A stretch of 49,396 nucleotides of DNA from CAZGAH01 sp964523295 (GTDB lineage: Bacteria > Desulfobacterota > Desulfovibrionia > Desulfovibrionales > Desulfovibrionaceae). Where the stretch lies: the NCBI GenBank assembly GCA_964523295.1, contig CAZGAH010000029.1, positions 1 to 49,396 of the forward strand, read 5' to 3'. The translations under genes and the position numbers were made by a program. The notes below the pieces were generated by a model. The model was not told where the DNA came from. It ran no database searches and was given only the letters and a program-made list of their open reading frames with translations. Below, piece after piece: positions 32,266-41,500 of the stretch (positions are counted from its first letter, which is position 1; each line of letters begins with the position of its first letter).

Positions 32266-32739
32266 CTAGTGAGCCCCGCCATGCAGCAGCGGCTTGAAGT
32301 TGAAGGACTTCACCCTCTCGGCGTTGTGACAGACTTCACATTCCTTCATGCTCATTTTTCGTCTGATGAGCGTGGGATCGCCGCCGCCTTCGACGTGCGC
32401 GGCCCCTGGACCATGGCAGACCTCACACCCGGCGTGCCCCATGTCCGGGGTCTCCTGGTAGCTCTTGAACCCGCCTGGCTGACCGTAGCCTGTCGTGTGG
32501 CAGGGGTAGCAGCTGCGGATCTCTTCGGGAGAAAGATCCGAGGCCATTATCTGCACACTGTGGTCGGACTTGGCTTTTTTGGCGAATTTCATGAACGTGG
32601 TGTACTGTTCCTCGTGGCAGTCCTTGCACGCCTTGGAGCCGACATAAGCGCCCTTTTCGGCAATGCCGACACCGCCGCAGAACCACAGTGTGAGGAGAAA
32701 AACCAGAAGGGCCGGAGCCAGATGCCATGCGCGATTCAT
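32266..32739 (-). CDS. Exported tetraheme cytochrome c
   Basis: The protein has 157 residues from the ATG at 32739, where GGAG lies 8 bases upstream; an earlier in-frame ATG at 32796 has no such site. An N-terminal signal sequence or anchor (ALLVFLLTLWFCGGVG) is followed by four CxxCH motifs at Cys38-His42, Cys77-His81, Cys105-His109 and Cys134-His138. The spacing and the GCEVCHGPGAAH segment resemble the cytochrome c554/NapC-like multiheme fold rather than cytochrome c3. It should be a periplasmic electron carrier. Its tight coupling to the heme-chemoreceptor gene suggests it exchanges electrons with, or reports redox state to, that receptor (inference). Confidence 0.9.
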   Translation of the reverse strand: MNRAWHLAPALLVFLLTLWFCGGVGIAEKGAYVGSKACKDCHEEQYTTFMKFAKKAKSDHSVQIMASDLSPEEIRSCYPCHTTGYGQPGGFKSYQETPDMGHAGCEVCHGPGAAHVEGGGDPTLIRRKMSMKECEVCHNAERVKSFNFKPLLHGGAH

Positions 32740-33135
32740 AAGCCTATCTCCAGAACAGCTGTGCATGTGGGTTGAAAAAGTCAAATTCTCCGCCACGACC
32801 GAACAATGTCGGAAAACGCACCCGTTGCCTCGCAGTGTGCAAGACTACAGTAGCCAGTTTGCTATCCACTTTTCTTTTAAAGGTCAAGAGGGGCAACCCT
32901 TTTTTCCAGGAACATTTCATCTGCCCTGCCAGCAGCCCGGCATTGCCGATGGTGCTACTCGTGTTGCTCCGAGGATCGCGCTGCTCACAAATTTTTTGAA
33001 CAGCTCCTGAGCTCGATATCCCGGGTGAATATGGGTGGCGAACTATTCTTCAGTATTTGCCAGAGGGGCGGCGATTTGACACCTTGCGCCAGGAGCCGGT
33101 ATTGACCCGGCGCGCAACAGCGTTACTTCGCCAGG
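32740..33135. other. Intergenic region upstream of the cytochrome operon
   Basis: About 396 bp without a supported gene. It contains the leader of the minus-strand cytochrome/chemoreceptor operon. A minus-strand TTGACC (32882-32887) has only a poor -10 partner, so I do not call a promoter. Confidence 0.35.
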
Positions 33136-33521
33136 TCTGAAGAAAGTCTGTTCGTGATTCCAGTCTTCGTAGCCGCCGCCTGGAAGACTGCGCCACGGAA
33201 TGAGTTCATCGGATGAAGGGTGCCCCGGCGCCAGGTCCGCCTCCGCCTCGTCGTCAACAACGCCCGTTTCCTCATCATCCCCTGGGTGCGCTCCAGGCAC
33301 CTGGCCTTCAGGCTCCTGGGCCTCGCCTCCCCGATGACTGGGCATGCCCGCTACGGCTATCGCCTGTGCTCCTTGAGACCTTCGTCGAAAAGGCCTGCTG
33401 CCGCGGAACGTGCTATCGCGCTGCCAACTGGCTGTACCTTGGCGATACACGTGGCCGAGGCATGCTCTATACCGCACATGCCTTCGCGCTCTCCGTGAAA
33501 ACGTCCGGGTTTTTTCTCTGA
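33136..33521 (+). pseudogene. Decayed DUF4338 (DruA-like) gene
   Basis: Joining frames on the plus strand gives AAWKTAPRNEFIG, a TGA where the family has Trp, RLRLVVNNARFLIIPWVRSR, HLAFRLLGLASP, a frame change, then PVLLETFVEK, RGTCYRAANWLYLGDTRGRG and a stop at 33521. This is the unmistakable core of DUF4338 proteins ('NNaRFLilPWVr...LLETFV...GTcYrAANW..vG.T.GRG'), the family that includes DruA of the Druantia anti-phage system and many IS-associated proteins. The N-terminus and the final segment are missing, and at least one stop and one frameshift break it. It is a relic, not a functional gene. Confidence 0.65.
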
Positions 33522-33795
33522 CGTCACGCTTCAGTCAGTACCAGACCAGCCGGCCTCCATCACCCCACCGCCCGCCCCCCTGCCCGATCTCCCCCGGCAT
33601 CCACGTTCGCATCACTGTTCCTACTCCGAATCTCAGATCTGCATATTGTGCTTGAACTATAGTTACGTTTTGATTATCATTAGTGGCATATCTTAAAGAG
33701 CTTTTGACAGCCTGTCGGCGCAGAACTCATGTGTGCTGTTTTTTGATATGCCGCGGGGGGCTGACTGTCAGTGGGCATACGACCAGGAGGGGGCG
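33522..33795. other. Leader region of the periplasmic-binding-protein operon
   Basis: The region contains a Pro-codon-rich, C-rich stretch (33540-33600), then an A+T-rich segment with a good promoter, and then the GGAGGGGG ribosome-binding site of the next gene. Nothing else is supported. Confidence 0.4.
33652..33680 (+). promoter_or_regulatory. Sigma70-type promoter of the sensor operon
   Basis: TTGAAC at 33652-33657 is separated by exactly 17 bp from TATCAT at 33675-33680. It lies in a locally A+T-rich patch about 115 bp before the ATG at 33796 and on the same strand. Confidence 0.6.
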
Positions 33796-34860
33796 ATGCG
33801 CAGGGTATTCCCGGTGGTGATGTTTGTCATGCTGGCGGGGGGTCTGGGGGGCTGGTGCGGGGAGGCGCAGATGGCCAATGCCGCCGGGGGGGACACATCG
33901 GCGCAGACCGGGCGCTTCGATCCCGACAACTGGCCCGGGGCGATGGACTATCACCACATGGCTGCACGCTTCGGACCGACGCCGCGGATGAAAAAGCCCT
34001 ATCGCTTCGGCGTGATCATGAAATTTTTGGGCAACCAGTACTGGCAGCTTCTGGCCAACGGGATGCACAAGCGGGCCAGGGATTTGGGCATTCCGCTCGA
34101 CGTGCAGGCAGCGGCGACCGAGTCCGATCCTGAGGGGCAGCTGGAGCGGATGATGCACATGCTGGGCAAGGGCTACGACGCCATTCTCATTTCGCCGCAG
34201 ACAGACAAGAATCTGATGCCGGCGGTAACGCTTGCGCGTCGGAAGGGCATTCTTCTGGTCAACGTAGACGATGCGGTGCTGGAGGATGCCGAGCATTTTG
34301 TCGGGCCAAAGCAGTACGAAAACGGCGAACGTGCCGCAGCGCACCTCATGAAGCGTTTTCCCGCGGGTGGCAAGGTCGCCCTGGTGCGCGGCATAGAAGG
34401 GGTCTACGCCGTGAACCAGCGTAGCGCGGGCCTTATCGACGCCTTGAAGGACAGCCGGTTTCAGGTCGTGGTCCAGGTAAACGGGGACTGGGACTTGCAA
34501 AAGGCCATGAACGCGGCCCAGGCGGTGCTCAAAGAGCACCCCGACCTGGTGGCTTTTTATTGCAACAACGACATCATGGCCCTGGGTGTGGTCATGGCAG
34601 TAAAGCGAGCAGGGTTGCAGGGAAAGGTCGAGGTCATCGGCACGGACGGCATCGAGCCGGCCTATGCCTCGATCGAGCGTGGCGAATTGACGGCAACGGT
34701 CGACTCCTATCCCTTCGAAACGGGCATTGTTGCCGTGGAGGTCGCGTTACGGCTCCTTGAGGGCCAAACCCTGCCCCGCGTGATTTTCAGCCCGCAGAAG
34801 CTGGTAACCCTCGGCGACAAGGGGCAGCGGCCGGATATGCGCGGGTTGCTCGGCCGGTAG
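33796..34860 (+). CDS. Periplasmic sugar-binding-type protein (RbsB/LuxP-like)
   Basis: The protein has 354 residues from the ATG at 33796, preceded by AGGAGGGGG; an open frame to 33733 is less likely. A signal peptide (MRRVFPVVMFVMLAGGLGGW) leads to a mature domain starting KKPYRFGVIMKFLGNQYWQL, followed by GYDAILISPQTDKNLMPAVT, VALVRGIEGVYAVNQRSAGL, FYCNNDIMALGVVMA and EVIGTDGIEPAYASIERGEL. These are the segments of Peripla_BP_4 (ribose-binding type) proteins. No ABC transporter genes follow; instead a Cache-type histidine kinase and a receiver protein do, 53 bp downstream. It therefore probably presents its ligand to the kinase, as LuxP does to LuxQ (inference). The ligand is unknown. Confidence 0.85.
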   Translation: MRRVFPVVMFVMLAGGLGGWCGEAQMANAAGGDTSAQTGRFDPDNWPGAMDYHHMAARFGPTPRMKKPYRFGVIMKFLGNQYWQLLANGMHKRARDLGIPLDVQAAATESDPEGQLERMMHMLGKGYDAILISPQTDKNLMPAVTLARRKGILLVNVDDAVLEDAEHFVGPKQYENGERAAAHLMKRFPAGGKVALVRGIEGVYAVNQRSAGLIDALKDSRFQVVVQVNGDWDLQKAMNAAQAVLKEHPDLVAFYCNNDIMALGVVMAVKRAGLQGKVEVIGTDGIEPAYASIERGELTATVDSYPFETGIVAVEVALRLLEGQTLPRVIFSPQKLVTLGDKGQRPDMRGLLGR

Positions 34861-34913
34861 GCTGCGGGCGTATGCGCCTGGCTTACCGTTACTGCAGGGC
34901 GTGAGGGGCTACG

Positions 34914-37900
34914 ATGCTCAGTTCTATCCGTTCGCGCATTTTTTGCGCGGTTATCGGCGTTACGCTGCTGACCGGACTGCTCATCGGCAGTTATGCCGTC
35001 TCGACGAGCATTCGCGGCAAGACGCGGGAAAGCGCCGAGGTGTTGCAGACGGTTGCGGCAATCGTCTCGCAGCGCATTGCCGACTGGCGCGAAACTCTTG
35101 TCCGGGATCTCGAGCTGGTAGCGGTAATCCATCATGACGGGCTGTTATCGCTACTCTCCGCGTCCGGTTCCGGCAGCGCCGTCGCCTCCGAGAGACAGCT
35201 GCGCGAATTGTCCGGATTCATCGGCATCACCCGGCGCTTCGACGAGCTGTTCCTCATGGATGCCGACGGGTTCACCGTGCTCTCGACCAATTCTGCATCC
35301 GTGGGCATCTACCAGGGGCTTCAGGACTTTTTTCTGCGCGGCATGAAAGGTCCTGCGGTGCTCATTCAGACGCTCTCCTATTCGTCCACGTCCGAGGGGT
35401 TGAACAATGTCGTGGCGGTACGGCCCGTGCGCGATGCCTCGGGCCGTCTGCTCGGCGTGCTGGCGGGACGGGCGAATCTGGCCCTGCTCAACGAGCTGTT
35501 GACAACGGTATCGCGACTGGGAACGAGCGGGGAGTGCTATCTGGTGGGCATGAACCGGGTTCTGCTCACGCCGTCGCGTTTTTCCGGCTATGCTCCCGGT
35601 CAGTCGTTCATCGACAGTCATGGCGTCGATCATGCCCTGCGCGAACGGAGCAACGGCCTGGCCGAATATCCGGACTATCGCGGCATCGAGGTGTTGGGCG
35701 CCTATTCCTGGTTGCCTGCGTTGCAGATGGCCTTGCTGGTGGAGATAGACAGCAGCGAGGTCTATAGCGTGGCCTACAGACAGGGGGCCTCGTCGCTGCT
35801 CATTATCGTCGCGGTTGTGCTGCTGGCTGCGGCGTTGTCGCTGCTGGTCGCCCGGCACATTGCCGCGCCGTTGATTGCGCTGGCAAATACGGCCCGCGGT
35901 ATCGCCGGCGAATCGAGAGATTTTTCCGTCCAGGTGCCCTGCCTGGAGCGTCAGGATGAACTCGGGCAGATGGCGCGCGCCTTTCGCGACATGCTCGGCG
36001 CGCTGCGTTCGTCCATCGACGGGCTGGAGAACGAGGTGCGGACCAGTGCCGCCTTTGCCGAGGCCCTGCGCGTCAGCGAGGAAAGACATCGGGCGATCGT
36101 GGACAACGCCGGCCTGGGCATTGCTCAGGTGGACAGAAACGGCCGGTTCCTGCACGTGAATGCCGCCTTGTGCGCCATGTTGGGCTACGAGGCCGATACC
36201 CTGACCTCGCTACGCTGGCAGGATGTCACGCACGCGGCGGACGTGGAGCAGGACGAGGCGCTCGCAGCGTCGGTCTATGCCGGGGAGCGCCAGGATTATC
36301 ATCTGGAGAAACGGCTGGTGACGAGCCAGGGGCGGATGCTCTGGGCACAGCAGATCGTTACCGCGCTACGCGACGCGACCGGTCAGGTCGCTTCGCTCGT
36401 GCTGCTCTGCGAGGATGTCACGTCGAAAAAGCTGCACCGCGAGTTGCTCAACATTCGCCTTGACCTTCGACAGTACGCCGATACGCACGGTATCGACAAA
36501 CTCGTGACCACCACCCTCGAGGAGGCGGAGCGGCTGACGTCGAGCAGCATCGGCTTTTTCCATTTCGTGCTCCCGGATCAGGATACCATCGAACTCTATA
36601 GCTGGTCGCCGAATACGCTCAGGCACTGCACGGCAGCGGGCAAGGGAGTACATTACCCGATCGACCGTGCGGGCGTATGGGTTGATTGCGTGCGGGAAAA
36701 ACAGCCTGTGGTGCATAACGATTACGAGAGCCTTGCCCATAAAAAAGGGCTGCCTGGAGGGCACGTGCCGGTCTTGCGCGAACTGGTGGTGCCGGTCTTC
36801 AACGAAGGAAAGATATTCGCGATCCTTGGCGTAGGGAACAAGCCTTACGATTACGACCAGAACGACCTCAGCGTGGTGACGCAGCTGGCGACGTCGGCGG
36901 TGGACGTATTGTTGAGGCGCCGGGCCGAGGAGGAGCTGCGCCGCTTGCGGAATTATCTGCAGAATATCGTGGATTCCATGCCTTCCGTGCTTGTCGCGGT
37001 CGATGCGCAGGGCCGCATCACCCAATGGAACCGCGAAGCCGCGCTCAGTACGGGATGCCGCTCGGAGCAGGCTCTGGGGCAACCGCTGGAGACGATTTAT
37101 CCGGCCCTGGCCGTGGAGATGGAACGCGGACGCAAGGCCATTCGCACGCGCGAGGTGCAGCACGAAGTCCGGAGACCGAGCCTGCGCGCGGGGGAGACGC
37201 ATTTCGAGGATGTCACGGTCTTTCCTCTCGTGACCAACGGGGCTGAAGGTGCGGTCATCCGCGTCGATGACGTAACTGAGCGCGCCCGACTGGAGCAGAT
37301 GATGATCCAGTCGGAAAAGATGCTTTCCGTGGGCGGGCTGGCCGCTGGCATGGCCCACGAGATCAACAATCCGCTGGCCGCGGTTTTGGGCTATACGCAC
37401 AATATCAAACGAAGACTTCTTGACGCGACAATAAAAAACCAGGAAGCGGCCCGGGAATGCGGGATTTCGCTCGATGGGCTGCGCGACTACCTGACGCGGC
37501 GAGATATTCCGGAGATGTTGGAGGGTATCAGCCAGTCCGGCGAGCGCGCGGCCCTGATCGTGAGCAACATGCTCAGTTTTGGCCGCAAGAGCGAAAAGTA
37601 CTTCGAGCGGCAGCGGCTGGACAGCCTGCTGGACAATACCCTGGAGCTGGCCGCCATGGACTACGATTTGAAAAAGAATTATGACTTCAGGCAGATAGAA
37701 ATCGTACGCGAGTACGCCCAGGATATGGCTCCGGCCATGTGCGACCGCAACGAGATACAGCAGGTCCTGCTCAACCTGCTGAAAAACGCAGCCGAGGCCA
37801 TGGGCGAAAAAAGCTACACCGACGCGCGGCCGCGGCTTATTCTCCGGGCGAATATGGACCATGGGATGGCTTGCGTGGAAATCGAAGACAATGGCCCGGG

Positions 37901-38105
37901 GATGGACGAGGCGGTGCGTAAACGCGTCTTCGAGCCCTTTTTCACGACCAAGCCGGTCGATCGGGGCACGGGGCTTGGGCTGTCCGTATCCTATTTCATC
38001 GTGGTCGAACAGCATGGAGGCGTCATGGAGGTCAGCTCAACCCCCGGAAATGGCGCGCGCTTCAGCATCAAGCTGCGGGCGGAGAGCAGGGAGTCCGGGT
38101 CATGA
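34914..38105 (+). CDS. Membrane sensor histidine kinase: dCache-HAMP-PAS-GAF-PAS-HisKA-HATPase
   Basis: This is a 1063-residue protein with GAGGGG before the ATG. TM1 is at about 8-30, with a large periplasmic dCache-like domain at 35-285 (DELFLMDADGFTVLSTNSAS, SSTSEGLNNVVAVRPVRDAS). TM2 is at about 293-316 and HAMP runs to about 370. PAS at about 395-510 (GIAQVDRNGRFLHVNAALCA) is followed by GAF at about 515-665, which carries the DRAGVWVDCVREKQPVVHND segment, and a second PAS at about 675-790. The phospho-accepting His is near 812 (GMAHEINNPLA), followed by N (NLLKNAAEAM), G1 (IEDNGPGMDE) and G2 (GTGLGLSVS) boxes. The HEINNPL form is typical of NtrB-like kinases. It overlaps the receiver gene by four bases (ATGA), which implies translational coupling. 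It likely receives input from the binding protein encoded upstream. Confidence 0.92.
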   Translation: MLSSIRSRIFCAVIGVTLLTGLLIGSYAVSTSIRGKTRESAEVLQTVAAIVSQRIADWRETLVRDLELVAVIHHDGLLSLLSASGSGSAVASERQLRELSGFIGITRRFDELFLMDADGFTVLSTNSASVGIYQGLQDFFLRGMKGPAVLIQTLSYSSTSEGLNNVVAVRPVRDASGRLLGVLAGRANLALLNELLTTVSRLGTSGECYLVGMNRVLLTPSRFSGYAPGQSFIDSHGVDHALRERSNGLAEYPDYRGIEVLGAYSWLPALQMALLVEIDSSEVYSVAYRQGASSLLIIVAVVLLAAALSLLVARHIAAPLIALANTARGIAGESRDFSVQVPCLERQDELGQMARAFRDMLGALRSSIDGLENEVRTSAAFAEALRVSEERHRAIVDNAGLGIAQVDRNGRFLHVNAALCAMLGYEADTLTSLRWQDVTHAADVEQDEALAASVYAGERQDYHLEKRLVTSQGRMLWAQQIVTALRDATGQVASLVLLCEDVTSKKLHRELLNIRLDLRQYADTHGIDKLVTTTLEEAERLTSSSIGFFHFVLPDQDTIELYSWSPNTLRHCTAAGKGVHYPIDRAGVWVDCVREKQPVVHNDYESLAHKKGLPGGHVPVLRELVVPVFNEGKIFAILGVGNKPYDYDQNDLSVVTQLATSAVDVLLRRRAEEELRRLRNYLQNIVDSMPSVLVAVDAQGRITQWNREAALSTGCRSEQALGQPLETIYPALAVEMERGRKAIRTREVQHEVRRPSLRAGETHFEDVTVFPLVTNGAEGAVIRVDDVTERARLEQMMIQSEKMLSVGGLAAGMAHEINNPLAAVLGYTHNIKRRLLDATIKNQEAARECGISLDGLRDYLTRRDIPEMLEGISQSGERAALIVSNMLSFGRKSEKYFERQRLDSLLDNTLELAAMDYDLKKNYDFRQIEIVREYAQDMAPAMCDRNEIQQVLLNLLKNAAEAMGEKSYTDARPRLILRANMDHGMACVEIEDNGPGMDEAVRKRVFEPFFTTKPVDRGTGLGLSVSYFIVVEQHGGVMEVSSTPGNGARFSIKLRAESRESGS

Positions 38106-38476
38106 CGACGCGGGTTCTCGTACTCGATGACGACGCGCACGTGCGCGGGAGCCTGGCCCTGGCCCTGGAAGACGAAAATTTCTGCGTGCTGGAGGCTGAA
38201 AGCGCCGAAGAGGCGTTGACGCTTCTCCAGGCCACGACCGCCGATGTCGCCGTGGTTGATCTCAGGTTGCCGGGCATGGACGGCGCGGGGTTCATTACCG
38301 CGGCTCACACTCGTTGGCCGGAGCTGCGCTTTATCATCTACACCGGTTCGCCCGAGCTTCATGTCCCGACGGCGCTTACGGAGCAGCAGAATGTCTCGAA
38401 TGCAATATTTTTCAAGCCGTTGAAGTCGTTCGGCCCGCTGTTGGAGGAAATAGAGCGGATGGTCGGTCAGGAATAG
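38102..38476 (+). CDS. Stand-alone response-regulator receiver protein
   Basis: The protein has 124 residues and consists only of a receiver domain. The acidic pocket is Asp10-Asp11, the phospho-accepting residue is Asp53 (VVDLRLPGMDG), the switch Thr is Thr81 (IYTGS) and the conserved Lys is Lys105 (FFKPL). There is no output domain, so it acts through protein-protein contact, like CheY or Spo0F. Its start overlaps the kinase stop (ATGA), so the kinase and this protein form a matched pair. It converges with the minus-strand hybrid kinase gene 77 bp away. Confidence 0.95.
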   Translation: MTTRVLVLDDDAHVRGSLALALEDENFCVLEAESAEEALTLLQATTADVAVVDLRLPGMDGAGFITAAHTRWPELRFIIYTGSPELHVPTALTEQQNVSNAIFFKPLKSFGPLLEEIERMVGQE

Positions 38477-38553
38477 CAGCGCTCCGGCTGCAGAGCAGGG
38501 GAGGAGTCCTGGCACAGCAGTGAAGACAGGACCAGGTTCACCGCCACGGGTCG

Positions 38554-41500
38554 TCAGCGACGCATAACCTCGTCAATGACCTGCATGAGTTCTTCGGGGT
38601 CGGCGGGCTTGGAAATATAGCCGTTCATGCCGGTATTCAGGAAAACGTCTCTGTCGCCGGGCATGGCATAGGCGGTCATGGCGACGATGGGAATGGCCAT
38701 TCTGTCCCGGGGCACCTGTCCGCCGCGTATGGCCTGCGTCGTGGCGATGCCGTCCAGGACCGGCATTTGCACATCGAGCAGCAGCAGGTCGAAAGGCTCC
38801 TGCCGCAAGGCATCGAGCACCTGCTGTCCGTCTTCAACGGCCGTGACCAGGCATCCGAGCTTTTCGAGCAAGCGCGAAGCGGCAAGCCGGCTGATATGCT
38901 CGTCTTCCGCCAGCAGCACCTTGAGCCCGGAGCATCCGTTAAAGGTCTTCCTGGCCGGCTGCTCGGGGAGTTCTTGCTCTTCCGTGGACTGCAGAAAGGT
39001 GATGCTGAAGTAGACGGTGGTGCCAGCGCCGGGAGCGCTGTCCACGGCGATATTGCCGCCCATGAGTTCGACCAGGCGCTTGCAGATGCTCAGGCCCAGG
39101 CCCGCACCCTGGTAGTTTCTGGTAAAGCCCTCGTTGACCTGGCTGAAGGGTTTGAACAGCCTGTCCAGCTTCTCGTCGGGGATGCCAATGCCCGTATCGG
39201 CGACGCTGAAGAGCACGCGGCAGGTCTGCTCCTGCACCGCGGGCAGCAGGTCGGCGGCCAGCGACACGCTCCCGGCGTCAGTGAATTTCAGGGCATTGCC
39301 GACCAGGTTGGCGAGTACCTGTTGCAACCGGGTGGAATCGCCGAGCACGAAGGCCGGTATGTCGGGATCCAGCTCGCTGCGGAGCGTGACGCCTGATTCC
39401 CTGGCAATGGGCTGATAGAGGTCCTCGATGTGCCGGACAGTCTCGGCCAGATGCAGCGGCGCGTGCTGGATTGTAATCTTGCCGGCCTCGATGCGCGAGA
39501 GGTCCAGGATGTCCGTGAGCAGACGCACCAGCCGCTTGCAGGCCTGAATGGCGGAGGCGGAATATTCGCTCTGCTCTGCGTTCAGGCTGGTGCCGTGCAG
39601 GAGCTGGAGCATGCCCATGACGCCGCTCAGCGGGGTACGGATTTCGTGGCTCATGTTGGCCAGGAATTCGGATTTCGCCCTGTTGGCAGCCTCCGCGGCT
39701 TCTTTGGCGTCCGCCAGGGCCTGCCCGGCCTGCTTGCGTTCGGAGATGTCCTTGCATGCACCGTAGATGATCTTGAGTTTGCGGCCAGCGTCGAAGATGC
39801 ACGTGGTGTTCACCTGCAGCCAGCAAATGTCCTCATCCTTGCGAACGATACGCAACTCGCACTCCCTGGTCTCTTCCGGGTGCAGCGAGATGACGTTGCG
39901 CTCGAAAACCGGCCGGTCCTCTGCCAGGACCAGGAATCCCCAGCACTTTTCGGTCATGATTTCCGTGATCGCGTAGCCGGTAATGCGTTCGGCAGCGCCG
40001 GAAAGCCAGTCGAGCGTGTAGCCTGCGAGCCCCTTGCTGCAGGAAAAGGCGAAGTCGTAGGTGCTCTGCGAGACCATGCGGTAGCGGTGCTCGCTTCGGG
40101 CGAGCGCTTCGGTTGTGCGGGCGAGCTTGATGTTGCCGTAGGAAAGACGGGAAATCAGATCGATAAGTTTGCAATAGTAGGTCATGACGCGCAGGGCTTT
40201 TTCCCGGCTGCTGCGCGGCATCCTCCGGTAGGCGTCCAGGTAGTCCTGCTCGTCGAATCCGTAGCGCTGCGCCTGGCGGCGCATGGTTTCTTCCTCCAAC
40301 GCCTCGTCGTCGAAAAGAAACTGTCCGAGAGAGAGATTGGCCAGGTGCTTGCCGCCGACCACAACCGGCGTGACCATGTCCCACATGGCATTCTTGCAAC
40401 GATAGCGCCTGAAGGTCCCCGGGGCGACGCCGCGGGCCAGTTTGATGTCGCTTTCCAGACAGTTTCTGGCGGTTTCAGGGTGGGCCCGGTGGAATCGCGT
40501 GCAGATATCCGTTGAACCGGCAGAGGTGAGAATGCGGCCGTGCACGTCGATCAGGGCTGCCGGGAGACCGGTATAGGCGCTGAAATCCCGCATCAGCGAG
40601 GCAAGGGCCTCGATGTCGACGACGTCCGCGAGTTCGAGGTTTTCCAGATCGCCCTCAGGCTCCAGAATGGCGTTCAGTTTATTGCGCACGCGCGACTCGC
40701 TCTCGCGCAACGCCTCCACGGCGCGTTTGCGCTCGGTGATGTCCCAGTACACGGCGACTGCGCCGCGGGGTCGCCCCTGCTCGTCGAACAACGGGGTGGC
40801 ATTGCCGGACACGGGCAGGGCCCTGCCGTCGGGAAGAATATACGAGAATTCTTCGCTATAGACCGGCTTTCCCGAGGCGATGGCCTGCTGCATGGGCAGT
40901 TCCTCGGCCTGGTATTCGCTTCCGTCCGGCCTGACGTGTTTGATGGCAATGGCCTGGCCCTGTTCCGCTGACGTCTGCGAGACATTCATGCCGGTGCTGA
41001 CGCCGAAGAGTTCGTTGACTGCCCGGTTTCCGGTAATGACGCGGCACTCCGGATCCAGGCTGACCCAGACCAGGGCCGGAAGGGCGTCCAGAATCGTGGA
41101 CAGCTCGGCGGTCCGGCGGCGCAGTGCGCGCTCTGCCGTGCGCCTGGCCAGCAGGGCCGCAGCCAGCCAGAGGATGCACAGGAGCATCATCCCGACGCCG
41201 ATGGCCCCCGACCAGATCAGCAGCTTGTGTTGCGTATAGAAGGTTATCGGGCGGTTGATGATCGTCGAATCAGGCGGTAGGGACGCCATGTCCACGTCAA
41301 AGCGTAGCAATTGGTTGTAGTCGAACATCGGGACGTTCGGGCTGTGCATGAGCACCGCGGGCAACGGCGAGGGGCGGGACCGGAGCACCTGCAGGGCCAG
41401 TCCGGCCGCTGCCCTACCCTGAGCCGGACCGCTGACTACGATACCACCCAGCGCGCCGTGCCCCATGTCGAAGTCCCAGAAGGAAAAGGTTGGACAGGGT

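Noticed and set aside
30005..32269. Plus-strand 754-codon ORF
   Set aside because: Antisense to the heme-chemoreceptor and across its terminator; repetitive Gly/His/Asp composition is the mirror of a coiled coil.
33727..34539. Minus-strand 270-codon ORF
   Set aside because: Antisense to the periplasmic binding protein gene, which has a signal peptide, family motifs and a strong ribosome-binding site.
36366..38015. Minus-strand 549-codon ORF
   Set aside because: Antisense to the sensor kinase with intact H, N and G boxes; His/Arg-rich composition typical of an antisense shadow.
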